Of a stretch of 8,226 nucleotides of DNA, positions 1-6,345 are shown one piece after another. How positions within the stretch are numbered: the first letter of the stretch is position 1; each line of letters starts with the position of its first letter. Origin of the DNA: Anaerobacillus sp. (GTDB lineage Bacteria; Bacillota; Bacilli; Bacillales; Anaerobacillaceae); contig SKSA01000248.1 in assembly GCA_007118195.1 (NCBI GenBank), positions 1-8,226 on the forward strand, read 5' to 3'. A program made the translations under genes and the position numbers. The notes beneath the pieces were generated by a model, which was not told the origin of the DNA, did not search any database, and worked only from the letters and a program-made list of their open reading frames with translations.

Positions 1-1589
1 ACCGCATGATCGCCAATACGTTCTAAGTTACTAACGATATCTACAAAAACGATCCCAGCTGAACCTGTACAGTTTCCTTCGTTAATACGCAAAATGTGAT
101 TTTTACGTAGTTTGCGTTCCATTTTATCAATTTTTTCTTCTTTTAATACAACGGATCGCGCTTCAATGATATCACCGTTTTCTAAAGCCTTTATGGCTTG
201 TTTTAAAGTAGAAATTGTTAAATCAAACATTTCATCTAAGTCCTGTATTGCTTTATCAGACATCGTTACTTTATTCGTAATTTTATAATCAATTAACTCT
301 ACAATATTTTCCATATGATCACCAACGCGCTCAATATCTCTAATTGTATCCATTAACATAGAATGTAACTCTGAATCTTTTGCTGATAGAGATTTGGCAG
401 ATACTAAAACAAGGTAATCGGTAATTTTTCTATCTAGGTTATTGATAGCATCTTCAAATTGTACCGTTAGTTCGGCGTGTTTCTTTTGATTCGTTTTTAA
501 ATATTGACTAGTCTCTATTAGTCCTTGCTCTGCAAATTCACTCATTCTTAATACCTCTTTCTTTGCTTGTCCTAAAGCAATAACCGGAGATTGTTGAATG
601 AATAATGGGTCTAAATGTTGTGCTTTATATTCAATGGCCGAATCTTTACCTGGAATTAGTTTTATTACAATAGTTGCTAATAGAGCAACAAACGGTAATT
701 GTATTAAAACATTCGCTGTATTAAAAATACCGTGAGCAAATGCAATTTGCATCGCCGGGTTTAAATTAAATGCTTCACCAATATAGGCAATAAACCTCGT
801 ATAAGGCACAATAAGTAACAAAATAATAGTGGTACCAATCAAGTTAAATATTACATGTGTTAGCGCGGCTCGTCTTGCTGCAATGGACGCGCCGATCGAG
901 GCTATGATAGCCGTAATCGTCGTACCAATATTATCACCAAATAACACTGGCAGAGCTGCCTGTAAATTCATTGCCCCTTGGTCATATAATGTTTGAAGTA
1001 AACCTATGGACGCTGAAGAACTTTGAACTGCAACAGTGAAAGCTGTCCCAATTACTACTCCTAGAATTGGATTGTCACTCATACTAATAGTTAAATCTGT
1101 GAAAGCTTGAAGATCTCTTAATGGTTTCATTGCTTCACCCATTAAACTTAAGCCATAAAATAGAGCACCAAATCCAAAAATAACTTGTCCGTAATTATGG
1201 GCTTTTTTATTTTTAATAAAGAAGATAAAAAAAGTGCCTATAAATATAATCGGAAGTGCGTAAGCTTGGATCTTAAAACCGATAATAAATGCAGTAACCG
1301 TTGTTCCAATATTTGCCCCCATAATAACTCCAATAGCTTGGTGCAACGTCATAAAACCGGCATTTACAAGGCCAATCGTTAATACGGTTGTCCCAGTACT
1401 CGTTTGTAAGGCTACTGTTACGACAAGCCCTGCAATTACTCCCATAATCGGGTTAGAGGTAAACTTATCTAAAATATCTCTTAGTCGATCTCCAGCTACT
1501 TTTTGTAGGCCGTCCCCCATGAACTTAATACCAAACAAAAATATTCCAAGTCCACCTAAAAACATAAAAACGATCGATTGTACGTCCAA
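1..1589 (-). CDS. Na+/phosphate cotransporter family protein with PhoU-like C-terminal domain (3' end cut off by window)
   Basis: This is an inner-membrane phosphate transporter of the NptA/Na_Pi_cotrans (PF02690) type, expected to bring phosphate in with sodium. The 529 visible codons contain two related membrane repeats. The first has QTSTGTT (about residues 62-68) and GANIGTT (91-97); the second has QSSSAS (189-194) and GDNIGTT (218-224). These paired glutamine/serine and N-I-G-T-T motifs are the family signature. From about residue 345 a soluble PhoU-like helical domain follows, with IRDIERVGDHMENI and, at the window edge, NLERIGDHAV, the repeated E..R..D metal-binding pattern of PhoU. 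Bacterial members are usually about 540-560 residues, so only a short tail is missing. I chose the TTG start at 1589 because GAAGGGG (1604-1598) sits 8 bases upstream. The first ATG (1565) lies eight codons inside and has no good Shine-Dalgarno. A PhoP-box-like array precedes the gene. Confidence 0.93.
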   Translation of the reverse strand, partial: MDVQSIVFMFLGGLGIFLFGIKFMGDGLQKVAGDRLRDILDKFTSNPIMGVIAGLVVTVALQTSTGTTVLTIGLVNAGFMTLHQAIGVIMGANIGTTVTAFIIGFKIQAYALPIIFIGTFFIFFIKNKKAHNYGQVIFGFGALFYGLSLMGEAMKPLRDLQAFTDLTISMSDNPILGVVIGTAFTVAVQSSSASIGLLQTLYDQGAMNLQAALPVLFGDNIGTTITAIIASIGASIAARRAALTHVIFNLIGTTIILLLIVPYTRFIAYIGEAFNLNPAMQIAFAHGIFNTANVLIQLPFVALLATIVIKLIPGKDSAIEYKAQHLDPLFIQQSPVIALGQAKKEVLRMSEFAEQGLIETSQYLKTNQKKHAELTVQFEDAINNLDRKITDYLVLVSAKSLSAKDSELHSMLMDTIRDIERVGDHMENIVELIDYKITNKVTMSDKAIQDLDEMFDLTISTLKQAIKALENGDIIEARSVVLKEEKIDKMERKLRKNHILRINEGNCTGSAGIVFVDIVSNLERIGDHA

Positions 1590-1643
1590 AATTCTCGCCC
1601 CTTCAAAAAAATATGTTTTTCTCTCTTTCGACAATCCTCTACA

Positions 1644-1697
1644 ATCGTACTGTTAAAATGTTGATTAATTATTAACCTTTTGTAAAGATTTTGTAAA
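1644..1697 (-). promoter_or_regulatory. PhoP (Pho) box and promoter for the Na/Pi cotransporter gene
   Basis: Reading the minus strand from 1697 there are four hexamers in exact 11-base register: TTTACA (1697-1692), TTTACA (1686-1681), TTAATA (1675-1670) and TCAACA (1664-1659). Each is separated by 5 bases. A further perfect TTAACA (1656-1651) lies out of register. Nine bases after the fourth hexamer is TACGAT (1649-1644), a 4/6 match to a sigma-A -10. If it is the -10, transcription starts near 1637 and the array spans about -60 to -22. In B. subtilis, PhoP~P binds TT(A/T/C)ACA-like direct repeats with about 5-base spacers in that position. No ordinary -35 is seen, as expected for activator-dependent Pho promoters. 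The downstream gene is a phosphate transporter, which fits. The regulation itself is inference. Confidence 0.72.
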
Positions 1698-1762
1698 GAT
1701 TTTAATAAACAGTTACAAAACCAACATCTCGTCCTTGTAGCACCACCAACTCTTATGTAAAA

Positions 1763-1792
1763 TTGACACAGTCGATTTTTTCTCACTGTAAA
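1763..1792 (+). promoter_or_regulatory. Candidate sigma-A promoter, distal, for the DUF1189 gene
   Basis: A perfect TTGACA (1763-1768) is followed after 18 bases by TGTAAA (1787-1792), a 4/6 match to TATAAT. It points towards the DUF1189 gene and would give a leader of about 190 bases. The -35 is strong but the -10 is poor, and a second candidate lies just downstream, so only one of the two may be used. Confidence 0.33.
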
Positions 1793-1793
1793 C

Positions 1794-1822
1794 TTGTTCA
1801 TTAGATCATAATTCGATAAAAT
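1794..1822 (+). promoter_or_regulatory. Candidate sigma-A promoter, proximal, for the DUF1189 gene
   Basis: TTGTTC (1794-1799, weak -35) and TAAAAT (1817-1822, 5/6 match to the -10) are separated by exactly 17 bases. The predicted start, about 1829-1830, falls immediately before the long inverted repeat that begins at 1834, so the transcript would start with the 5' arm of the structured leader. That agreement favours this promoter over the one at 1763, but it is unproven. Confidence 0.38.
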
Positions 1823-1833
1823 ATACACTGTAA

Positions 1834-1939
1834 TAAATTTCATCCTACCTTTTAGCGCCGTTAAGATACCACATCTAGTTAAACTAGTCTTAAATAGATG
1901 TAGCTTGATTTCGCTAATTTATTGCCCTGATGAAATTTA
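1834..1939 (+). promoter_or_regulatory. Structured 5' leader (nested helices) of the DUF1189 gene; possible cis-regulatory RNA
   Basis: Three inverted repeats are nested in order. P1 is an 11-bp perfect helix (TAAATTTCATC 1834-1844 with GATGAAATTTA 1929-1939). P2 is 6 bp (TTAGCG 1852-1857 with CGCTAA 1912-1917). P3 is 7 bp (ACATCTA 1871-1877 with TAGATGT 1895-1901). An alternative fold competes with P3: TTAAGA (1861-1866) with TCTTAA (1888-1893), stacked directly on the hairpin CTAGT-TAA-ACTAG (1875-1887). The ribosome binding site (AAAGGAG 1974-1980) is 34 bases past P1. I do not recognise a known riboswitch or T-box. The helices are AT-rich, so folding energy and conservation would decide whether this is real. 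Confidence 0.42.
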
Positions 1940-1986
1940 CCCATTAGTCAAATAATATTTAAGAATTTTTTTAAAAGGAGAAAAGA

Positions 1987-2772
1987 ATGAATATATTTCA
2001 GCAATTTATTAAAAGCCTATATTCACCCGAAACGATCGCTAAGTTTCGCTTCCAAGGGATTGGAAAAACTATTTTATATGTATTCCTTTTAATGTTGATC
2101 ACATTTTCAGTGCCAGCCTTTCAACTTGGGTCCACCATTTCGAATACTATTAACCAATTTCAAGAGGTTCTTGAAAATGAACTACCTTATTTTGAATTAA
2201 AAAACAGTATTTTAACGTCTGAACTAGAAGAGCCGATGCATATTACCATAGATGGTGATAATTTTATTTTTGATACAACAGGGGCTTTAACAGCGAGTGA
2301 TGTAGCACAACAGTATAGTCAAGCCCTAGCCTTATTAGAAAACGAGGCAATTTTAATTACTGATGGAGTAGCGGAATCCATCCGATATCGCGAATTAGGA
2401 AACATTAACTTAACCAAAGGGCAACTAGAAGATCTAACAGAGACAATTATAAGCTTATTACCACTTATCATTACTATTTTTGTTCTCATTATGTATGTTG
2501 TATTAACAGCTTTAAAATACATCGGAATTTTTGTACTTTCTTTATTAGGTTTAATTATTAAGAGAAATGTCGGAATCACATTACCGTATAAGCAAATATG
2601 GATCTTATCTGCATATGCAGTTACGTTACCTACTGTATTTTTTGCTATTACCGATTCCCTATACATTTACATTCCATTCTCTTTTACATTGTATTGGGTA
2701 GTAGCGATTATAATGCTATTTTTAACCTTTAGAGAGATACCGAAGCCTAAAGATGAAGATATAATAGACTAA
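1987..2772 (+). CDS. DUF1189 family membrane protein (YqgB-like)
   Basis: This is a 261-residue integral membrane protein of the DUF1189 family, whose biochemical function is unknown. The N-terminus (NIFQQFIKSLYSPETIAKFR) is the short amphipathic stretch typical of the family. Predicted membrane segments lie at about residues 27-46, 153-175, 177-192, 203-222 and 228-247. A large loop of about 105 residues (47-152), probably extracytoplasmic, separates the first from the rest. The tail is short and charged (EIPKPKDEDIID). The ATG is supported by AAAGGAG with a 6-base spacer from GGAG. As I recall, B. subtilis YqgB is the same type of protein and sits near yqfZ and sodA, so the context agrees. 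Divergence from the Na/Pi transporter gene means the two share one regulatory region, but I see no Pho box directed at this gene. A structured leader precedes it. Confidence 0.85.
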   Translation: MNIFQQFIKSLYSPETIAKFRFQGIGKTILYVFLLMLITFSVPAFQLGSTISNTINQFQEVLENELPYFELKNSILTSELEEPMHITIDGDNFIFDTTGALTASDVAQQYSQALALLENEAILITDGVAESIRYRELGNINLTKGQLEDLTETIISLLPLIITIFVLIMYVVLTALKYIGIFVLSLLGLIIKRNVGITLPYKQIWILSAYAVTLPTVFFAITDSLYIYIPFSFTLYWVVAIIMLFLTFREIPKPKDEDIID

Positions 2773-2795
2773 CCTAAATTATAGATAGGCTTTTT
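2773..2795 (+). terminator. Weak terminator candidate after the DUF1189 gene
   Basis: Directly after the stop codon, CCTA (2773-2776) can pair with TAGG (2786-2789), followed by C and five T residues (2791-2795). The stem is only 4 bp, so it may terminate poorly or not at all. No better plus-strand terminator is visible before the convergent nfeD gene. Confidence 0.3.
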
Positions 2796-2875
2796 ATGTA
2801 AATGTCGGCCGATTTCTATCACTGCACTGTTTTCTATCGATATATTGTGCAAGAGGACCCGACAATTTCTTTTAT

Positions 2876-2926
2876 AAAAAAAAGCTGTCCAAAACAAAGT
2901 GTCTGACACTCTGTTTTGGACAGCTT
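2876..2926 (-). terminator. Strong intrinsic terminator for the nfeD gene
   Basis: A 21-bp stem (2882-2902 with 2906-2926) has a 3-base loop. On the minus strand it is followed by eight U residues (complement of 2876-2883). The single A/C mismatch on the plus strand (2897 with 2911) becomes a G-U wobble on the minus strand, so the hairpin is fully paired only in the nfeD transcript. It lies 35 bases past the nfeD stop. There is no clean T-tract on the plus side, so it acts mainly leftward. The core AGTGTCTGACACT is palindromic. Confidence 0.9.
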
Positions 2927-2961
2927 CATTTAATTTCTAGACCCATCTAACTAAAACATTT

Positions 2962-3603
2962 TTATTCTTCTTCATCTTTTTTTACAACAATTCGTGTACC
3001 ATCAACAGCAACAACCTTCACCTTTGTTCCAGCATCTAACCATTGACTATCACTCGTAGCAGAATAATATTTCCCTTCATATTTGATTGTTCCAATTGGT
3101 CGAAATGGTGTAGTTGTTACAACCTCTTTTCCCACTAGATCTTTATATGATTCATTTAAAGAATTATAACCTAATTCTCCGGTTAATCGGTCCTTCAATG
3201 TCATCTTACTCCATAAATTTCTAGGAGGAAATACTTTAATGAAAAGTGTAGAAGCTCCGGCACCAAGTAGTAAAGCCATAGAAACTAAAAAACCGTAAAT
3301 TAAACTTGGCGAAGGAATGGCAATTCCTAAAATCATCATAAAAATACCAAGTAACGCCAATGTTCCATCAGACACAAACTTGCCATCGATGACTAATAAC
3401 GATATTCCAATGATGTAAAGTAGCGCAACCCAAACCCCCATACCAGAACCTGGTGTAATATGAAAAGAAAAATAAGTAGCCATTATTCCAATACCAACGA
3501 TGGCAAATAGCCCTTTCACCTTTACTAATAGTTCTCCAAATAAAAATAAACTACCTAAAAAAACAACAAAAAATCCGACACTTGCTATATTTAATACTTC
3601 CAT
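2962..3603 (-). CDS. NfeD-family membrane protein (short form, no ClpP-like domain)
   Basis: This is a 213-residue membrane protein ending in an NfeD OB-fold domain. Four or five hydrophobic segments occupy residues 5-125, including LFAIVGIGIMATYF, WVALLYIIGISLLVI and the conserved-looking DGTLALLGIFMMILGIAIP. A linker follows, then the C-terminal domain at about 156-210 (VGKEVVTTTPFRPIGTIKYEGKYYSA ... GTKVKVVAVDGTRIVV), the usual NfeD small beta-barrel with its G..G.....P.G pattern. The long NfeD form carries an N-terminal ClpP-like serine protease domain; here it is absent. NfeD proteins are usually encoded beside a flotillin/stomatin-like (SPFH) partner and are thought to work with membrane microdomains. 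No SPFH gene lies in this window, so a partner would have to be encoded elsewhere. The ATG at 3603 has AGAGGAG (3617-3611) 7 bases upstream. The gene is probably monocistronic. Confidence 0.88.
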   Translation of the reverse strand: MEVLNIASVGFFVVFLGSLFLFGELLVKVKGLFAIVGIGIMATYFSFHITPGSGMGVWVALLYIIGISLLVIDGKFVSDGTLALLGIFMMILGIAIPSPSLIYGFLVSMALLLGAGASTLFIKVFPPRNLWSKMTLKDRLTGELGYNSLNESYKDLVGKEVVTTTPFRPIGTIKYEGKYYSATSDSQWLDAGTKVKVVAVDGTRIVVKKDEEE

Positions 3604-3718
3604 CTCATCACTCCTCTACACAACTCAAACTTATTACTTAATTTACGATTAAATGCGAATAATGTTTCAAAAAATTTTTTAAAAGTAATTTGGGAATAGT
3701 AAGCATGAGGTGATCAAC

Positions 3719-3814
3719 ATGAAAAAAAATAAAAAGAAATCAAATAACACTAATAAAGATAATAAAACGACTTTTTCATTTAAACAGTTAGAAACGAAAA
3801 AAATGTCTGTTTAA
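3719..3814 (+). CDS. Possible small lysine-rich protein (31 aa), unrecognised
   Basis: An ATG preceded by GAGGTGAT, a near-perfect Shine-Dalgarno ending about 5 bases upstream, opens 31 codons ending in TAA. The product is very basic: ten lysines, with only one Asp and one Glu. The N-terminal half is almost all K/N/S/T (MKKNKKKSNNTNKDNK) and the rest is TTFSFKQLETKKMSV. It has no hydrophobic segment, so it would be cytosolic or nucleic-acid-associated. A hairpin terminator begins about 25 bases after the stop, which gives the layout of a small independent gene. I do not recognise the family. Small basic proteins of this size occur among minor spore proteins in Bacillus, but nothing here proves that. 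In AT-rich DNA an open frame this short could be chance, so the case rests mainly on the ribosome binding site and the terminator. Confidence 0.5.
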   Translation: MKKNKKKSNNTNKDNKTTFSFKQLETKKMSV

Positions 3815-3837
3815 AACTACTCTCTATACATACGTTT

Positions 3838-3905
3838 ATACAAGAAAAGCGCCTTTAGCCATGCATCAAATGGTTAGGCGCTTACTTCTTTAGTTTTTCT
3901 TGTAT
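3838..3905. terminator. Bidirectional terminator between the small ORF (+) and ypuA (-)
   Basis: The core stem AAGCGCCT (3847-3854) pairs with AGGCGCTT (3876-3883). It continues, past a two-base bulge, as AGCCAT with ATGGTT around the loop GCATCAA. Flanking it, ATACAAGAAAA (3838-3848) is complementary over 11 bases to TTTTCTTGTAT (3895-3905). Each strand therefore has a T-rich tail: TTTTCTTG on the minus strand and TTTTTCTTG about 10 bases past the stem on the plus strand. The position between two convergent genes suits both. The inner helix contains a G-U only on the plus strand, so it folds slightly better there. Confidence 0.78.
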
Positions 3906-3952
3906 TACAGTAATCATCCTACAACACCAGTTTACCGAGGTTAGAACTTGTT

Positions 3953-4825
3953 TTAACCTTTAGTAAACCATCCTTTAATTACATTGATGAACTCATTAAT
4001 GACATCTAGTAAATTGGTTAGAAATGATTGAGTTTCTTCCCTACTTAAAATTTCTCCTAAATTATCACGAATTTTATTTATTTGGTTTTGCACCTGGTTC
4101 CAATCAATATTTAAATCTTTCATACGGTTAAAAAGTGAAAATAAACCAGCGAGTTCCTCATCAGTCAAAGTAATCCCTAACTCACGTGCGACTCTTTGAA
4201 TAAGATCACGAAGCTCTTCATCTGTAGTCACTGGGTTTTTCGCTAACTCCTCTTTAATTCTAGCCATTAACTCCGTAGCTTTTTCGAAACCAACGCGATC
4301 ACCAAGTTCAGCTGTTCGAACCATTTCTTCATTTGCTACTTGCTTTTGTTCTTCTGGAATTTCAATCTCAGTTGTAATTTCATACGCTTTTATGATCCCA
4401 GTTAAAGCACCTGTTCCTGATACGGTAAAAGGCGCCGTCACATAAATTTCAGCATCTGTAACCCCTGCCGTCACTAATGCATTGGCATACATCCCTTCAG
4501 CAACCCAATTAATATTGTTTGTTGTTACATTTATTCCTGAACCACTTTCTAATAATGTAATTTTTGCTGATGATATAGCTCGAGTACCAATTTGTTGTTT
4601 ACTTATATATTGACCTAAATATTGATGCTCCTCTTCATTAGAAACATAAATAACTTCAACATTTTCTGGTACATCCATTTCTAGTAAAATTTGCATTTTT
4701 TGCTCTTCTGTTAAATCTTCACCTAAAGTAACGATCACATCTCCTACAACAGCATCTCCTAATACGGAATTAGGGGCCAAAAATGTAAACATAGCTACTA
4801 AAAGAAACAACAATACTTTTTTCAT
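3953..4825 (-). CDS. ypuA: YpuA-like secreted DUF1002 protein
   Basis: This is an exported protein of the DUF1002 family, function unknown, 290 residues, the same length I recall for B. subtilis YpuA. Residues 1-23 form a signal peptide (MKKVLLFLLVAMFTFLAPNSVLG), with probable cleavage before DAVVGD. The family's conserved region follows. It includes the VIVTLGEDLTEEQK stretch after the signal and the motif PFTVSGTGALTGIIKAYE (about 132-149). The C-terminal third is helical and charged (about 155-290), ending in an amphipathic helix (LLDVINEFINVIKGWFTKG). I chose the ATG at 4825 because AAAAGGAG (4841-4834) lies 8 bases upstream and a signal peptide starts there. An in-frame ATG at 4861 would add 12 residues in front of the signal and has no clear binding site. 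The MFS gene upstream is co-directional but 112 bases away. A shared hairpin terminator follows the stop. Confidence 0.9.
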   Translation of the reverse strand: MKKVLLFLLVAMFTFLAPNSVLGDAVVGDVIVTLGEDLTEEQKMQILLEMDVPENVEVIYVSNEEEHQYLGQYISKQQIGTRAISSAKITLLESGSGINVTTNNINWVAEGMYANALVTAGVTDAEIYVTAPFTVSGTGALTGIIKAYEITTEIEIPEEQKQVANEEMVRTAELGDRVGFEKATELMARIKEELAKNPVTTDEELRDLIQRVARELGITLTDEELAGLFSLFNRMKDLNIDWNQVQNQINKIRDNLGEILSREETQSFLTNLLDVINEFINVIKGWFTKG

Positions 4826-4868
4826 TTGAATAACTCCTTTTGTTAAAAAAGTATAATACAAGTTAATA

Positions 4869-4900
4869 GAACACTTTTTCTTTTAAAAAAAACAGTGTCC
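4869..4900 (-). other. Stem-loop between the MFS gene and ypuA
   Basis: On the minus strand GGACACT-(G)-TTTTT can pair with AAAAA-GTGTTC, with one bulged G and one G-U pair that would be an A-C mismatch on the plus strand. It lies 37 bases past the MFS stop and 44 bases before the ypuA start. No T-tract follows the 3' arm, so it is at best a weak terminator, or a transcript-end or processing structure. Just after it, the minus strand carries TATTAT (4858-4853), a possible ypuA -10 without a recognisable -35. Confidence 0.4.
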
Positions 4901-4937
4901 TTTGGCCTATTTTAATATGAGCACAATATTCACTTAC

Positions 4938-6152
4938 CTAATTTAAGCGACTAGTCAATGTTTTTAATAACGGCTTAAGCTTTAGTGCTGCAATCATCCA
5001 TAAGCTACTAAGTATAATTAAAAGCGCAGCTTTCACGAACATATCTACCACTTCTTCCATCCATAAAGAGAAAAATATAGGACCAAATGCAACTCCTAAA
5101 AAGCGGATCATTGCATATAGTGAGACAATGAGTCCTCTCTCTTTCCCACTGACAGAAGAAGTAATTAACGTGTTAACACAAGGTAAAACAAAACCTAAAC
5201 CAGCTGATGCCAAGGTTAAACCAAATATTAACGCTTGAAGGTTGTGAAAGAATATTAAAAAAACAAGAGCACCGCTGAGTAACATTGATCCGAGTAATAA
5301 TAACTGCTTCATATAAATATGATCACTACCTATATTTTTCCCTGTCCAATAGGAAACGAAAGTTAATGCTCCTAACGGTATCGTAAAAACGATCCCTTTA
5401 AAAATACCGTTAATTTGATAGATCCTTTCAATTTCAAATGACAAAAAAACAAGTAAGCCAAACAATAAAAACAGTCCTATTGCTCCTAAAAATGCAAGTG
5501 GAAAAAGCCACTTTGCTTGTTTTTTTATCACTACCACTAACATTTTTCGATATTTCGTTAGCGATTCATTATTTTTTTCTTGATCAACCGTGCTTATTGA
5601 ATAATAAATGCCTAAAAATGCGGCAAGTGAAATAATAAAATAAATATAAAAAGCCGAATACCAAAAAAACAATGCTGCAATTGCTCCTATAAAAGGACTA
5701 ACCACTTTACCAATTCCATTAAAGACTTCTAGTGCCCCTAAGCTTTTACTTCGCTCACTTCCTTCAAAAAGATCACCCACTAAAGCCATTGCTAACGGGG
5801 CAGTTCCTCCCGCACCAATACCTTGTAAGACCCTTCCTAACAAAACCCACTCGAACGGATGAGCTACACCTTGTCCTGCAACTATTGTAACAATGCTTCC
5901 TATCATCACAAAGCCTAATGAAATTAATACAAGTTTTTTTCTACCGAAACGATCTGATAAAAATCCAACAATCGGAATAACAACAGCTGCTAATATGGAA
6001 AAAACGGATAAGAGAAACCCTACCTGTAACGGGGAAATATTAAGTTCTTCTTCCATTAATGGAAGAATTGGAATGAGCATCGAATTACCTAAAACCATTA
6101 CAAGTGGTAATAAACCAATTATTACGATTAAAATAGATGTTTTAAACTTCAT
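4938..6152 (-). CDS. MFS transporter, DHA1 (drug:H+ antiporter-like) type
   Basis: This is a 404-residue, 12-helix major facilitator superfamily permease that probably uses proton antiport to export a small molecule; the substrate cannot be read from sequence. The N-half shows motif A between TM2 and TM3 (GFLSDRFGRKK, residues 63-73). It also shows motif B in TM4 (LLGRVLQGIGAGG, with Arg107) and a motif C-like segment in TM5 (GIGKVVSPFIGA, about 146-157), which is the antiporter signature. A short basic central loop (about 188-213, DQEKNNESLTKYRKMLVVVIKKQ) separates the two six-helix halves. The C-half has a degenerate motif A (SYWTGKNIG) after TM8. Length is normal for DHA1 proteins. The ATG has GAGGG (6164-6160) 7 bases upstream. 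The gene is divergent from the LysM gene. B. subtilis carries an MFS gene (yqgE) in a similar neighbourhood, but I cannot confirm orthology. Confidence 0.9.
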   Translation of the reverse strand: MKFKTSILIVIIGLLPLVMVLGNSMLIPILPLMEEELNISPLQVGFLLSVFSILAAVVIPIVGFLSDRFGRKKLVLISLGFVMIGSIVTIVAGQGVAHPFEWVLLGRVLQGIGAGGTAPLAMALVGDLFEGSERSKSLGALEVFNGIGKVVSPFIGAIAALFFWYSAFYIYFIISLAAFLGIYYSISTVDQEKNNESLTKYRKMLVVVIKKQAKWLFPLAFLGAIGLFLLFGLLVFLSFEIERIYQINGIFKGIVFTIPLGALTFVSYWTGKNIGSDHIYMKQLLLLGSMLLSGALVFLIFFHNLQALIFGLTLASAGLGFVLPCVNTLITSSVSGKERGLIVSLYAMIRFLGVAFGPIFFSLWMEEVVDMFVKAALLIILSSLWMIAALKLKPLLKTLTSRLN

Positions 6153-6230
6153 GAAATAACCCTCATTTTTTAGTTCTTTTCAAATGTGGACAAGCATACG
6201 ATTAAATACAAGCCAGAAATTATTCTTGTT

Positions 6231-6257
6231 ACATATAAAACTTCATGACGATACAAT
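6231..6257 (+). promoter_or_regulatory. Candidate sporulation (sigma-E-like) or sigma-A promoter for the LysM gene
   Basis: GATACAAT (6250-6257) matches seven of eight positions of the sigma-E -10 CATACAAT and contains TACAAT, 5/6 of a sigma-A -10. About 12-13 bases upstream, ACATATA (6231-6237) resembles the sigma-E -35 ATATT core, although the spacing is slightly short. The sigma-A alternative, TTGTTA (6226-6231), has a 20-base spacer, which is too long. Start would be near 6264, giving a leader of about 80 bases. Confidence 0.33.
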
Positions 6258-6345
6258 GCTACCTTTTTAACATGTAGAATCTTGGGCTGTAGCCTATCCA
6301 ACAAACCAACAAACAACTAACCAACTTACAAAAGGAGGTAATTTT

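Noticed and set aside
1185..1382. 65-codon plus-strand frame inside the Na/Pi transporter gene
   Set aside because: It is antisense to the first membrane repeat, with no supporting signals.
1556..1843. 95-codon open frame on the minus strand overlapping the Na/Pi gene's start and promoter
   Set aside because: The only purine-rich stretch abuts the ATG with no usable spacing, the product has no recognisable composition, and the frame covers the PhoP-like repeats and the structured leader.
2319..2666. 115-codon minus-strand frame inside the DUF1189 gene
   Set aside because: It is a shadow of a well-supported membrane-protein gene and has no independent ribosome binding site or family resemblance.
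3669..3680. AAAAAATTTTTT palindrome upstream of the small ORF
   Set aside because: It is a simple A-tract/T-tract, expected by chance in DNA this AT-rich, with no GC stem to make a hairpin.
4826..4861. Longer YpuA with 12 extra N-terminal residues starting at 4861
   Set aside because: The signal peptide and a well-spaced AAAAGGAG support the start at 4825. The upstream extension would put polar residues before the signal and has no clear ribosome binding site.
5893..6159. 88-codon plus-strand frame antisense to the start of the MFS gene
   Set aside because: It mirrors the conserved MFS N-terminus, including motif A, and the product is low-complexity.
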